Assembly (NCBI GenBank): GCA_903813345.2
Contig: CAIIXF020000007.1
Coordinates: forward strand, 5,335,730 to 5,399,729
Reading direction: 5' to 3'
Source: Owenia fusiformis
Taxonomy: Eukaryota; Annelida; Polychaeta; Sabellida; Oweniidae
DNA: 64,000 bases
Position 1 is the stretch's first letter. Every line of letters begins with the position of its first letter. A model generated the notes under the pieces. The model was not told where the DNA came from, searched no databases, and saw only the letters and a list, made by a program, of their open reading frames with translations. The position numbers and the translations under genes are program-made. This document shows, piece by piece, positions 22,113-34,380 of the stretch.

Positions 22113-25100
22113 CTATTGCTTATTTACAGTATCAGACTTCATTGCATGCTTGGTCATATGCTGCTTGAGATTGCCTTTTTCAGTGAATGCTTTCTTGCAT
22201 AAAGTACATTGATATGGTTTATCTCCTGTATGAATCCTTATATGGTTCTCCAAATGTGTCTTTCCATGAAATGACTTGCTACAATACTTGCACGAATAAG
22301 GTAATGTCCCTGTGTGCCGTTTTTGATGACATTTAAATCCAAAGAGTGACCGAAATGGTCGTGGTTCGGGACACATGTAGCACATAAAATTAGAACCACC
22401 TTCTCCTTGGGTGTTTTCCGAGGTGGATTGAGAGTTTGTGTTTGGAGATCGTTTGTTGGCATTTACCATGTGGGGCAATGCAGGAGGTATCTGCCATTGT
22501 TCAGTGGTATGAGGAGGCATTCCAGAGCCTGCAGAAAGTACTCCATCCACATCTGTGAAATTCTTTAAAACTGCAATTAAGTAAAATTATAACTGTGTGA
22601 TTAAAGTTAATGCTACTAATACCTATAAGATCAGTTCTAAATTAACTTAATTTCAGAGGTTTCTTCACCTTTGTGTCTATTGTTATTCTATTTATATCAC
22701 ACTGCATTATACAAATTAATAATAAATTTAAGCAAGTCTATATTTTTTTCATTTTATCATGACAAACAAGAAAACTCAAATATTGTATACCTTCAAGTTT
22801 TGATTGTTCAAAAGCAGCCAGAGCCTTCATATATTCACTGTAATTTGTTTCTTCCGTTCTTTCCCCAGTCGTTTGGTCAATAACTGTCTCCTCATCTACA
22901 TGTTGAACATCCTGTGGTTCATCCTTAACATATGGAGCTTTAGTAGTTGGTATATCATTAAAGTCTTGCATTGGAGCCTCAGGAACTGTTGTCTCATTGA
23001 CATTTGGCATCATTGCCACACCCCCAAGAGAGTTTGTGTCATCATTGCGGTGGTATATGAATGAAGAAAGTGCTGCTTTTACATTAGATGAGTCAGCAAG
23101 GTGATCTGGCAAGGAGGAAGGACGTGATGTTTTAGAGAAAGGAGCATCACTGAACTGAAAGTTAGTGGAGGATGTCGTAGGTGGATATGGATACGATCTT
23201 TTTAAATGATGGTGGCCTCCAGCTTTGCTACTTTCATTTTCTGAAATTATAATTGAATATTTAGCTTTGGTACACCAGAAAAACATATAAATACAATACA
23301 ATTAATACATGTATGCCATGATTACTTTGCCTGTAAAATGTTTAGTAAAACCTGACTAATCTGAACGCCATTTGGAAAAAATGGGACAGAAAAAAGTGTT
23401 CAGATTGGGAGGTGTTCGAATTAGCCAGGTGTTCAGATTGTAGGTTCTACTGTATGCACAATATAATATTTACAATCAGTTTTGATAATGATTGCTCGCT
23501 TAACTTTCCATGCCAAAATAGCTTTTGAAATCAATGGTTATAATAAATTTATAATAGGTTATAATAAATTTTTTTGGCCCATCCTTCTACACACATCTTT
23601 CCAGCAAAATCAGTTCACTAATATTTTAGTACTTTCCCGGAATGACAAACGCTATATTGCTGTAAATTTGTTCTTTGGGATAATTTTTTTGAAAAACTTC
23701 TTTTGCATTTTACCTTGTGAGTGCTTATGCTCCAGTCTAGGTAAGGGTTCTCTCATGGTTTCATTAAGTTCTTCATCATGGACATCTTCTTCTTCATGGT
23801 GTGTAACCTCATCTACAGGAGGTACATCACCTCCCGTTTTATTCCATATTGACACATCAGGAGATTTTGCTTTATCCCATGTTCCACTTTTGCTCCAAAC
23901 ACTATTTTTAGCTCTCTGAGATTCATCATTTGCACTGTAAAGACATCTTTCCGCTGTTAACTGTTCTATTGCACTTGGCCCTGTGTGATCCCTCTTTGGT
24001 TTGGTTTTGTGTTGTAGCTCCTTATAAATATTCTGGTCAGAGTCAGATGGGTTAATGCTGCTTGAAACCCTTATAGATTCACTTTGGTTTTGATCATCTA
24101 ACTGCTTATCCTTACTGATTGTTCCTTCATCTGTAGTTTCCTGAATGGTGGTTTTAACATTGGAGGTTTTGTCTTCTTCCGTTGTGTTTAAAACTGACAT
24201 GTCATAATTCCTGTATTGGTTTTTCAACAAACCAGAATTTGAGAACTCGTAATATTTCATCATATTCTCCATCTGTTCAGACGACAAGTTAAATCGTGGA
24301 TCTTTGTCCAGCTCATAAGTTCCTCGAATCGAAGGTGAATTATAATATGTAAGCTCTGGGTCTTGTTTAGATTTAACGACAGTTCTATGCATCTTTATTG
24401 TCACTTCCTGTTCTTGTGTGTCGGCTGCAAGACAGATTATTGCATCAATTTCTAACTGCTTAGAGAACGTCATGTGTTTGGTACACAACTTGTAGACTGC
24501 GTCTTGGACCACCGTGCTTAGCATGTGACTGAATGATGGTGTCCCCATCTTGAAGTCCACCTGGAGATAAATGCAACACAATCAAGAAATGTTTATAAAT
24601 TGAACAAATTTCAACATACTATACTTTTGATTGATTCATGAATTATAGTTTTATCCAATAATCCAAATTTTCTACATCCATTTTCAAAAAATCTGTACTG
24701 AAACACTCATACACAGGCATTAACATGACAAAATGTCACCACCTAGTTGCTCACAATATTATGAATTCAATCTTAGTCAGATTTGAATTTCTGAGATGAT
24801 TTTGAAAAAATGGTCAATTTGAAACAAGTTTTTGACCCTGAGAAGCCATTGAAGGTGAAATCTCAAATCTAAAGTCAGATTTGAACTTCTGAGAACTTGA
24901 AGATGATTGTGAAAAATTGGTCGAGTTGAAGAAAGTTGAAAAAAGACATAATTTAACCCTTTTTTACCTTGAAAAGGTCATCGAAGGTCATATCTTAATT
25001 CTAGAGTCAGATTTGAACTTCTGAAAACTTGTAGATGATTTTGAAAACTAAAATTGGTCAGTTGAAAAATTACCTTTTTGACCTTGAGAAGGTCATTGAA

Positions 25101-28100
25101 GTTCAAATCTTTTTTGACCTTGAAAATGTCATTGAAGGTCAAATCTTTTTTTCAGATTTGAACTTTTGAGAACTTGTAGATGATTTTGAAAAAAATTGGT
25201 CAATTTGAAGCAAATTGAAAAAATACATTTTTTAACCTTGAAAAGCTTAGTTCTAGAGTCAGATTTGAACTTCTGAAAACTTGTAGATAATTTTGAAGAA
25301 GAAAATTGGTCAATTTGAAGCAAGTTTTAAAAAAGACCCTTTGAGCCTTTTTTGACCTTGAAAGGTCATAAAAGGTCAAATCTAATTCTAGAGTCAGATT
25401 TGAACTTCTGAAAACTTGTAGATGTAAAATTGAAGTCAGTCTAAACAGTATTTGTCAATCAGAAACAAGTCAAATTCTTTACTTCAGAGAATATTTTTAA
25501 TTTATTGAGACTTTCGACTAATATCCCTTAGTCTTTTTCAAAATATAACAGCATGTATACATTTATGTGACGTCATAAACAGACAATGGAAAATTTAATT
25601 ATGTAACAAATGACCTAGAAACCTAAAAAATAACAACAACAAAAAACATAGATACGAAAATATATGTTATATATGTTACCATAACGATGATATATTTATC
25701 TTAAGGTTATTATTAGGTCATTCGTTTTTTCGTATCTATGTTTTTTGTTGTTGTTATTTTTTAGGTTACTAGGTCATTTGTTACATAATTAAATTTTCCA
25801 TTGTCTGTTTATGACGTCACATAAATGTATACATGCTGTTATATTTTGAAAAAGACTAAGGGATATTAGTCGAAAGTCTCAATAAATTAAAAATATTCTC
25901 TGAAGTAAAGAATTTGACTTGTTTCTGATATATTAACCAGAGAGATGAACTTACATAGAAGTATTTGTCAAGTTATTGGAAGTTGTAAGAAATTGTTACA
26001 GACACCGATCGCCAACCCCCAACAGTCAACCACCAACCGCCGTCACAAAAAACACTTTTTGGTGGTGACATAATACTTGATTTAGGAATGTGAAAATATT
26101 TGGTCACATCATTGAAAAATGAAACCAATCTAAGATTGATATCGTTTCGAGACATGATAAATTACAATTCAGAATCTCATCTCCCTACTTCCACTATAAT
26201 TGTATCTGAACTTTAAAAAATCCAAACGCTTAAATTAAGAAGCTGGTTAAAATGCAATTTATAGACATTAACAAATACTGTAATTCAAATACATCTCTTC
26301 ATTCTCATAGCTGATATTAAACATGAACTGAACAATAGCAGATGTTTATATAGAAGACAGATGTTACAATGTAAATGTGCTATACTGAGAGGACCCAATA
26401 GCTTGGCATGAACATTTTCTATTACACAAAAAGATGAAAAGTTTTTGATCATATCCAATTTATTGCAGTATGCCATTCAGGTATTTTAAAACATGACAAA
26501 GTTATTGAAAATAGTGATACAAATGTGTGAATATCAGCATAATGCAGAAAAATGTATTAATATATCATCACTTGGTAGTGACCTTAAAACATTATCAACA
26601 ATCTAAATTTAGAATAGAGAAATTAATATAGAAATGTAAGGGATATCATTTGAATATTAGTGAGAAAACCTGTAAAACAGGCATTACAGGAAAGAATACT
26701 GGCTATGTGTTTGTTCTCAGTGTTGAACAAATGAATCTGAGAATCTGAAACTCAATATTACGCAGATGCGAGTAGGTAGTTACCAGATTCACCACCAGGT
26801 GGCTCGTTCGGGTCAGATAGTATGGCGGGTATAGAAGAAAGTTCCTTTTAACTTAAATTACATCTATTTGCGTGGTTCAATTTTCATGTTACCCTTATGT
26901 GTCTAATAGTTATGCAAATTAAAATATGTCCAATAAAAGAAAATGTTATCTGTCCAATACAAGAAAAAATAATTCACATTTTGTGATTTTGTAGCATGGG
27001 GTATATGGGAAGTCACATTTTCAAAAAAATGACATCACTTTGATTGAATTTTGAATATTATAAATCAAGATTATTTCTACTCGCATCTAGTCTATTTGTG
27101 ACCACTGATCATATTTTTTGGTCACAGCTGTCTGTAGACTAAACATGATAATTGGTAATTAATGAGTATTTAATAGCTATAACACGCTAATTAAGATTGA
27201 ATTTACATGCACATATCCAAGGGGTTAATATATTTGTACATAGCCATCTTTGGATTGATCTAAAGATGGCTATGTGCAAATATAGTAACCAAAGGGGAAC
27301 TCAAATAAGAGATAGCAACAGCATTAATGTGCCACCACCCAATATGTTACTACAAATGGTTACAAACATGTAACAATATGTTACAGATGCCAAATGCTGA
27401 CTAGCACACTCTGCCTCAGTTATTCAGATGCCATTGTTTGAATTTATAACTACAGCAGGTGGGGAGCATGCCCCTGAAGAAGTGTATGTTTCATGCTTAT
27501 TTGAAAAGGTCACATTGTAGCCCCTCCTGGGCAACACTGGACACGCGCCTGATCAATGATAAAATATAATAGGCACCATTCAGATATTTCCAAACGACCA
27601 ACCAATAATATCCATGTATTCCCACTTTCTAGTAACTACCATCCCAAATATAGTGAATGCCAGTTATCAATCTACATCTACATCAATAATCAACAAAAGG
27701 CTAAAAAATCCATTTCAAGCAGATACATGTATCTATAGTTTAACATTCTTCATTAAAAACATTCACCATAAACCTATTGCTAAAACACAATTGAGTTTAA
27801 TTGCTGCTTGCTGACAGAAAATTTAAAAATGGGCACTTGCTATCACTGTCTAAAATGTCACTTGATAGAGTGTTACATTTTACTACTGTCCTTGGAAAGT
27901 AGTTGAACTTGTATGCATCCGTTCTGGCAGCTGGTTGGATGGATTTAGATTATCCCGTACCAGGACTTTAGTCCTGTACTGAGCGCATACATTTGCCTGT
28001 ACGATTACAACTTGGGAGAATTATCTACGCCCCTTCCACTTAAGAAACCTACCTCAATGCATTCTAGAACTCAAAATGTAACTTCTAATATATTGGAACC

Positions 28101-28740
28101 GCCGATTGTCTGGGTTAGTTGGTAGAACGAGGTCTTTTTGTTTCTTATGGCTCTTTTGGTCAAAGTTCGATTAAGATGGCGGTTATAACGGAATTTCCCG
28201 AACTTTTCCGTAATAGCACGAACTTGGTACTTCGTTATGTCACTTCCGTGTAAAATGGATTTGTTTCCGGTAAGAAACATTGTTAAACCATTCGGTATAC
28301 AGTTAAGAGCATAGGATGTCGACATGGCAGTAAATATTGAAAATAGTGTCCGAAATTTTCGAAATTCCCTCTTACCGGAAACAAATCCATTTTACATGGA
28401 AGTGACGTAACGAAATACCAAGTTCATGGGATTGGATGCTTGTAGGACTACAACATACCACGAACCAGAGAAGAATATAACACTGACATTGATTGTTTTC
28501 TTATTTTTCATCATCATTTGAAAAAATCAAACTGATAACTACAATTTGTATCAATCGCTTCTTAACCGTGATTTATTTATTAGTGCATATTTGCCTCTCT
28601 ATAGTTTTCATCTTTTTAACTTTAATAAATTTCGATTCAAAGTCATGGATACTCTAGAAATCTTACCTTTTGTTCAGTTTTTAACTTTTCTTTGTTGCCG
28701 GAAACAGGTGCAATTTCACTAGATGAACAACTATTTGGAC
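22113..28740 (-). CDS. C2H2 zinc-finger protein, four exons found, 5' end uncertain
   Basis: Exons 28740-28667, 24560-23714, 23240-22791 and 22552-22113 (stop TAG) join in phase. If translation starts at the ATG of MGTPSFSHML in the second of these exons, the protein is 574 residues. The first exon listed is open through into that ATG, so a longer N-terminus from an unseen upstream exon is possible. The first 65 or so residues (SHMLSTVVQDAVYKLCTKHM, then IDAIICLAAD) look like a folded, possibly conserved domain, which I cannot name. A long polar, acidic, presumably disordered middle follows. Three C2H2 fingers lie at the C-terminus: an atypical one (C-x2-C-x14-H-x3-H), then two classical ones joined by the linker HTGDKPYQ. 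It is presumably a nuclear DNA-binding regulator; its targets are unknown. Confidence 0.88.
23342..23453. mobile_element. Pogo-like mini-element
   Basis: TAGTAAAACCTGACTAATCTGAAC on the left is inverted at the right as GTTCAGATTGTAGGTTCTACTGTA (each with small differences), with TA at both outer edges. The interior has repeated GGTGTTCGAATTAG words. This resembles pogo/Tigger-type ends (CAGTARAACCT). A related element lies at 48338-48532 and decayed ones near 7940 and 14240. It lies in an intron of the zinc-finger gene. Confidence 0.6.
24718..26075 (+). mobile_element. GTCACCAC-ended repeat, copy 2, carrying a nested foldback
   Basis: The left end CATTAACATGACAAAATGTCACCAC and right end GGTGGTGACATAATAC match copy 1 at 9384. 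The left part is a degenerate tandem array of about 100-130-bp units (TTGAAGGTCAAATCT ... AGTCAGATTTGAACTT ... GAAAACTTGTAGATGATTTTG) repeated about six times. A 472-bp foldback element (25458-25929) interrupts it. It lies in the 4.1-kb intron upstream of the main zinc-finger-gene exon. Confidence 0.75.
25458..25929. mobile_element. 472-bp foldback element with arms of about 220 bp
   Basis: ATCAGAAACAAGTCAAATTC at the left end is exactly inverted at the right end, and the two halves pair almost perfectly for about 220 bp either side of a short centre near 25690-25715. The arms include GTGACGTCATAAACAGACAA and TTTTTTGTTGTTGTTATTTT and their complements. Near-identity of the arms implies recent formation or insertion. 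It has no coding capacity. The target duplication is not clear. Confidence 0.85.
26763..27089 (-). mobile_element. MITE of the GATGCGAGTAG family, copy 2
   Basis: CAGATGCGAGTAGGTAGTTACC at the left and ATTATTTCTACTCGCATCTAG at the right are the family ends, in opposite orientation to the copies at 4.0 and 62.1 kb. The interior matches (TGTCCAATACAAGAAAA, GATTTTGTAGCATGGGGT), with an internal deletion near 27010. Intronic in the zinc-finger gene. Confidence 0.8.
27230..27283. other. 22-bp hairpin
   Basis: ATATTTGTACATAGCCATCTTT (27230-27251) pairs with AAAGATGGCTATGTGCAAATAT (27262-27283) with one mismatch around a 10-nt loop. Intronic in the zinc-finger gene. Confidence 0.65.
28208..28430. 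repeat. Inverted repeat with arms of about 60 bp
   Basis: ACTTGGTACTTCGTTATGTCACTTCCGTG ... GGATTTGTTTCCGGTAAGA near 28210-28275 is inverted near 28370-28428 (TCTTACCGGAAACAAATCC ... GGAAGTGACGTAACGAAATACC). The spacer is about 100 bp. Probably a small non-autonomous element in the zinc-finger gene intron. Confidence 0.65.
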
Positions 28741-28807
28741 CTGAAAAAGTAAAACGAAATCATGATGCTATTTCAATGAAAGATCTCGAGTGACATCTAT
28801 TTATCAA

Positions 28808-28940
28808 TGATCAAGCACCCTTTGATTAGTTAATATACTATATAGATAATTAGTTAAGCTTTTTCATTTTTTTTCTGTTTAAGCTGTACACTTTGCCCAA
28901 ATGTGGGATACAAGTATAATAAAGCTCATAATAATAATAA
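28808..28940 (+). repeat. Retroposon-like 3' end with (ATA)n tail, copy 1
   Basis: TGATCAAGCACCCTTTGATTAG ... GCTGTACACTTTGCCCAAATGTGGGATACAAGTATAATAAAGC ends in an ATA microsatellite. The same sequence with the same tail occurs at 35637-35770. A common 3' region with a short A-rich repeat tail suggests a LINE or SINE end; the element itself is not recognised. Confidence 0.6.
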
Positions 28941-29454
28941 TAATATAATGTCCTTGCATTTCCGAGTTCCCGTGATTTCTTTCAGATCAATCGTACAATC
29001 CTCCCTTTACATATTCGCATCCTATGAAAAATTCTGAAAAGGACCAGTGGGGGATCCGGGGGGGGGGGGGGGGCATGTAGTAATGGGTGTGACAGTGATA
29101 AGACGGGAATTGATTTTATTAATGCCAAGTTTTGACAATCCTGGTATTGATAGTGGTTTATCTTACGGACGTCATATTAAAAGATACCAATTTGTATTAC
29201 ACCACCATCAAAGAAGTTTGATTTGTTCACAGATACGTGTCAGAGTGATACCCGTAGCAGTTAATAGATTGATTGATATGCAACAAGATATGTGTGAGCA
29301 TTCATTGCAACATTTACTTAAGAGTTATAACTTTACTAAATCTGATGTGAAATTACATCTCTTTTGGTTTATTCAATTTAAATATTACTTTTGCAATACA
29401 GATACCAGTTTTCAACTTCGCATGTTTTGTTCATAAAATTTGGTGCTTTAAGAC

Positions 29455-29985
29455 AATTGAGAACAATTCTGACCCTTGACAACTGATTATTAGGTGGTCT
29501 GTTGTCAGGGTCAAGGTCTATAGGTCAAGATCATTTCAAGGTCATCAATATCTAAGTATTTGGCGTTTTGGGGCTGAGGTTACCCTTTGTGAATCATGAA
29601 TGTGTGACCTGAGGTCAAGGTTATTCCAAGGTCAAATATCAGTATCTAAGTATTTGGTGTAAGCTATTAAGGCCCTGGGATCTGCCGTAGCTAGCGACTC
29701 ATGATAGAGTGGCTTCCAAGGTCAATATCTAGCAATTTGGAGTTTAAGGGCAATTGAGAACAATTGTGAACTTTGGCGACCAATGATTAGGTGACCTGGT
29801 GTCAAGGTCATTTCAAGGTCAAAGGTCAATATCTAGGTAGTTGGCAACTGTGGGGCTACAGTCCTATTTAATGACCAATGATAAAGTGACCAGAGATCCA
29901 TATGTCAGTGTTTATGAATCAAGATCATTTCAAGGTCATAGCTCAATATCTAATTAGTATTTGGCGTTTTGGGGCTGAACGTGTT
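29455..29985. repeat. Degenerate tandem array of about 120-bp units with TCAAGGTCA motifs
   Basis: Four to five units carry, in order, CAAGGTCA-type motifs, AATATCTAAGTATTTGG, CGTTTTGGGGCTGAGG and ATGATTAGGTGACC. The octamer CAAGGTCA or close variants occur about eight times, including TCAAGGTCATTTCAAGGTCAAAGGTCA at about 29804-29832. TCAAGGTCA is the extended half-site bound by monomeric nuclear receptors of the FTZ-F1 and ERR type. Whether these sites act is unknown; they may simply be part of the repeat sequence. Confidence 0.7.
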
Positions 29986-31728
29986 TTGTGAAAACAATAT
30001 GATTTTTTTTTCCGTGATAAAATGATATCATCCAACTTCTTCACTTGAAAAGAAAAAACATCATGAATCCCCCACAACTTATTTTCAACTTATTTTTTAT
30101 GATTTCATTCTGGTTTGATTCCTTGACAACTTAATGATACACTACATGAATTTACAACTATATGTACGGGTATAAGCATCACCTGTGATGCCACCTGTTA
30201 TTAATAATATTCGTAAACATAATGCTTGAATGTATGAATAAATTGAAATTATAAATATATGAAAATATATCTGAAATATTATTGATAAGATCCCCACCTT
30301 GTCACTTTTTGAAAAATATTAGGCTTATTTTCTGAAGTATTTTTTCTTAATTTGAATATATCAAAAGTTTCTCTACGCTCATGAATTAACAAATTCTGAA
30401 AAGGGGACGGGTATTGAAAAGTGATAAAGTTAAAAACCACAAATTCCATGTTATTTTCCATTGGAAAAACTCAAACTATCCATTGTTTTCAGCATAATTT
30501 TGGTTTTTAGATTGTTCGAATGATATTTTTATAATCATTGAGAATTGAATTTTCTAGAAAGATAACATATTGTGTTTTTGAGAAATGTCATACACGTATT
30601 TATATTGAGAAAGTAGTCTTGTTAAAATATATGACCGTCAGATATCACTTGTCATACTATACCTGGTCCTTTGCCAATTTGAAGTGAATTGTAAAATCAT
30701 ATCAGAAGAGAGAATATCCAAATATGAGGTCATTAGTTTAATGACTGCATGACTGCAATCAGTAATCAACAGTCACGTTGACGAAGTTTTTCACGAGAGT
30801 TCTAGTAGTTCTGAATTGGATCAGTAAGCGGATGTGTTTCCCAAAATCTAAATTCAAAGCAAATTTAAAGTTTAATGGCCAAAGCAAGTTTAACATATTA
30901 TGTTTAGCTAAATCAAACAACAAATAATATTTAATTCACACTAGTTTCTTCATATGCCTGGACTAAAAAATCCCGAATCTGTTTGGGTGAAATAACCAAA
31001 TGTGACAAATAATATTATATTTGAGCATTGTCTCTTCACTTTCAAGTCAAAAATGTACTTGATATAAATTTTTTTTTTACAAATAATTGCAGTAAAACAT
31101 GCAAAATATAATGCACATTGGTTATTGAAATGTAAAGATAGTCCATTAGGGTATGGTTATATTATTAAAAACATTTATGGTAAAAATTGGGTATTTCTAA
31201 CCATATAATGCTTTTTATTCCAAGTTCAATGACATTCTTCCTTTTCTACCTTTGAAATGTTTTTCATACCGACGAATAACCATTATATCAGTTTCTGGCA
31301 AAGTAAATAAGTGTAGGGCTTACACAAGGATCAACGTTTTTTAAAACTGTTGATGTACTTGTATATCCTCTGCCGTTCTAAGAGGAAGAGCAATGAATTG
31401 CGATTTTTCAGTTCAAACAATGAAATAAACACACTATCTTTATTTTGTTAAACATTTAACAAATAAAATTGTGTTTAAGCTTATATTTTTCAAAACATCA
31501 CTAAATATGAAAATATTGCAAATAAAGTTGATCCTTGTGTGAGCCCTATATTTATTTACTTTGCCAAAAATGAATATAATGGTAATCAAAATATTTTGAA
31601 AACATTCATTGAATAGGTGAAATAGGAATATTATCATTAACAACCATGACTTTGAATTAAGATGGTATTTTCAGGTCAGAAATATATATTCTTCACAATT
31701 ATTGTTTTTTATGAAAATGGTATATATT

Positions 31729-32527
31729 TTGGTATATCTTTATTTCTGTGAAGGAGGTATAGGTACCCCGGGACCGACATAACGTCACACATTCTGAAGC
31801 TATTTAGCTCAATTAACGTGCAATGCAGTTTAATGCAAGTTGAACTAAAGGAACCATGATGGTCATGAATTACACCAATTTGATATGCCATAATTGATTT
31901 TGAATATATTTCGTCATCACTTTGGGGCATCCATGCCGCCTTCATTCTACAAGGCCCTCTACATAGGTTCCATCAAGTGCTACACACCCCTCATTATCCT
32001 CTTAACCCAAGATTGAAATACACTTAGCTGAATCCATTCTCTGACATGGTAGCAAGCTGCAGTTACACAGCTGGTTTTATTTCATCAATGTCATTAAACC
32101 TGCATCCTTTCTCTACAGAAATAAGTAGTATAGAAATAAATAAGTCATGTGTGGCCAGAGCTGGACTAAAGGCTGCATGGGCCAAGGGCTTCATGTTCAG
32201 GTCCAGGGATATTGTATCCTGCACAGTTTGAGGCAGGGGCATTATCCACATGGAGTACAATGTTACCTCCTCTTACTTAATAAGTCCCTTCTTCCACAGT
32301 CCATTCTCAAATCAACCTGCAAACCCTGACCATACAACATTTTGACATTACGATACTATAATATTTTAATGTGTTACCACAGGCAGCATGATATTCAACA
32401 CAATTCTTTTGACATATCAAAAAAGTTCAAATCTAACTGATATGCTAAATTGGCATTACTTCAGAATATGTGACGTAAATGTCGGTCCCGGGGTACCTGT
32501 ACCCCCTTCACGAAAATAAAGATATAT
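31729..32527. mobile_element. TIR element of about 0.8 kb
   Basis: TATATCTTTATTTCTGTGAAGG ... GGTACCCCGGGACCGACAT at the left is inverted at the right as TGTCGGTCCCGGGGTACC ... CCTTCACGAAAATAAAGATATA, giving arms of about 50 bp. The interior is less AT-rich than its surroundings and has short open frames on both strands (minus strand 32260-32063 and 31945-31709). These do not match a family I recognise and could be decayed transposase or captured sequence. Confidence 0.75.
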
Positions 32528-33293
32528 TAACAGGCATTACATATCTTGTCTTCAAATCTTCAGAGTCGATAGATAATTGAATGATGTATCACTGGTGAAA
32601 AAATCAAAGAGATTGGTCCATAAAAAGCATCCATGTAAAAAAGTGCCCATTACTTATTGATCACCCCTCGTATTGTATACCCATTGCTATTATTTGAAAA
32701 AAATATTTTTTTATCAAACTCATCTTTTTGATGGTTGCACCTTGTGGCGAGCCGTTTAGCCCATTCGTGTCACCTTTTTGAGTGCAGACAAGTAAAAATG
32801 AATAGTTGATGGACCAATCTATAATGCTAATGGGTCACTTCATAGTAAGCTACCACAACATAGGTTTTTGTGATTTTCTGGAGTTTTGGCACACACTATA
32901 ACTTCAAATGTGCATGTCCAAGCAGTACTTGGCCAGCGTGGCGTATTGTTGGAACACTAAAAATGGACATCGCGATTTGATTGGCAGTCACCAAAAATGT
33001 AGAGATGTACACAAAAACCACTTATGTTGAACAAAACTTTCATCAATTCTTAGTCAACTCAGAAGGTTTGAGACCAACCATGCCAATAATTAATGAGTTA
33101 TTATATCCTGCCTATTGTCTCAGTCAGATTTAATCTACGGCAACCGCACAAAATCCCAAAATCGATAGAAATATGCAGCATAAAATATAAAGATAAGCAG
33201 TATGATGTACATTCTCTATATCGATTTTTTGAAGCTACGGCCGCCGTACTACGACCGTCGTAGAGCAAATGTGAATAGAAGGCTTCTGTTCGG

Positions 33294-34380
33294 GTAGACT
33301 GTAAATCTAGTAAATCTAGTAAATCTTGTAAATCTAGTTAATCTAGTAAAATCTCGTAAATCTCGTAAAATCTTGTAAAAACTTGATTATCTAATGTCTA
33401 AGATATTTATATTTTATTTCATTATATTTAGTTACAAAATAACAACTATATGTTAGTATTGGATAACAAAATGGTTATCAAATGGTACACCCATTTTATC
33501 ATCATACACAACCCACCCAAGAAGCATGCTCTATTAACAAATTAAGCCACACATTAAAGGACTGAGGGGACAATGCGTACCACTAAATGACACAGGCTTG
33601 TTTCCATTTACGTTTTGATGATATGTTCCTTATATTCCTTGTAATTAATAGTTTAAAGCCATATCATATCGGCCCCTTAAACATTCTTTTTTATTATAAT
33701 ATTTCACAATTTTGTTCAAAATTTTGGATATTGATTATTTTTTGATAAAAGGAATGACTCTGAATTTTAACGCAGAGAAGGTCTTTTTGTAACAGGTATG
33801 TGGTGGCACCGTTTGGATGCTCATCTTTGCAATCTACATGCATCCTTTATGATTTTGTGGGAAATTACCTCACGTCTTGACCATGCAATAAGCATTCATA
33901 TTCATATTTTGCATAGTGTTTGAATACCCCCCCCCCCTCCCCATTCATCGCTCATGGCAGTCAGGCTCAATAATATATCAAAAGATATACATGTATGTTG
34001 TGAGCATACTGCCGAAATTGCTAACAGTAATGTTTATTACTTTTTGAGAATGTCTAACTTATATTTCTACGAAAAATTCCCGCCATTTTTAAATGGCCGT
34101 CTTGATGAAAAGTCCATAAAAAGTATGACCATTATACATCTTTCCATCAAATATAGAGAGAATTGGCTTCGTAGTATTCGAGTTAGCTTCCCGTTCGTTG
34201 GGACAATAATGCATTGCTCTAAAAAAGAATCATAATCACCAATACTCTTCATAGAGACTTCAACATTGATATCAAATGAATGGTCCCTAAAAAGTTTACT
34301 AGATTTTACTAGATTTTACTAGATTTACTAGATTTACGAGTTTTACGAGATTTACTAGATTTACTAGATTTACAGTCTAC
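33294..34380. mobile_element. 1.09-kb element with TIRs built of a TAGTAAATC-type repeat
   Basis: The left end GTAGACTGTAAATCTAG continues as a string of TAGTAAATC/TCGTAAATC/TTGTAAATC units to about 33385. The right end is the inverted counterpart, from about 34290 to ATTTACAGTCTAC at 34380. The flanks CTTCTGTTCGG (33283-33293) and CTTCTGTTCAG (34381-34391) are an 11-bp target duplication with one mismatch. The 0.9-kb interior has no recognisable protein. Long, internally repetitive TIRs and a 9-11-bp duplication recall foldback or Mutator-like elements. Confidence 0.85.

Noticed and set aside
29047-29436. 129-codon plus-strand open frame starting in a G run
   Set aside because: Low-complexity start, no family resemblance, no splice or signal features.
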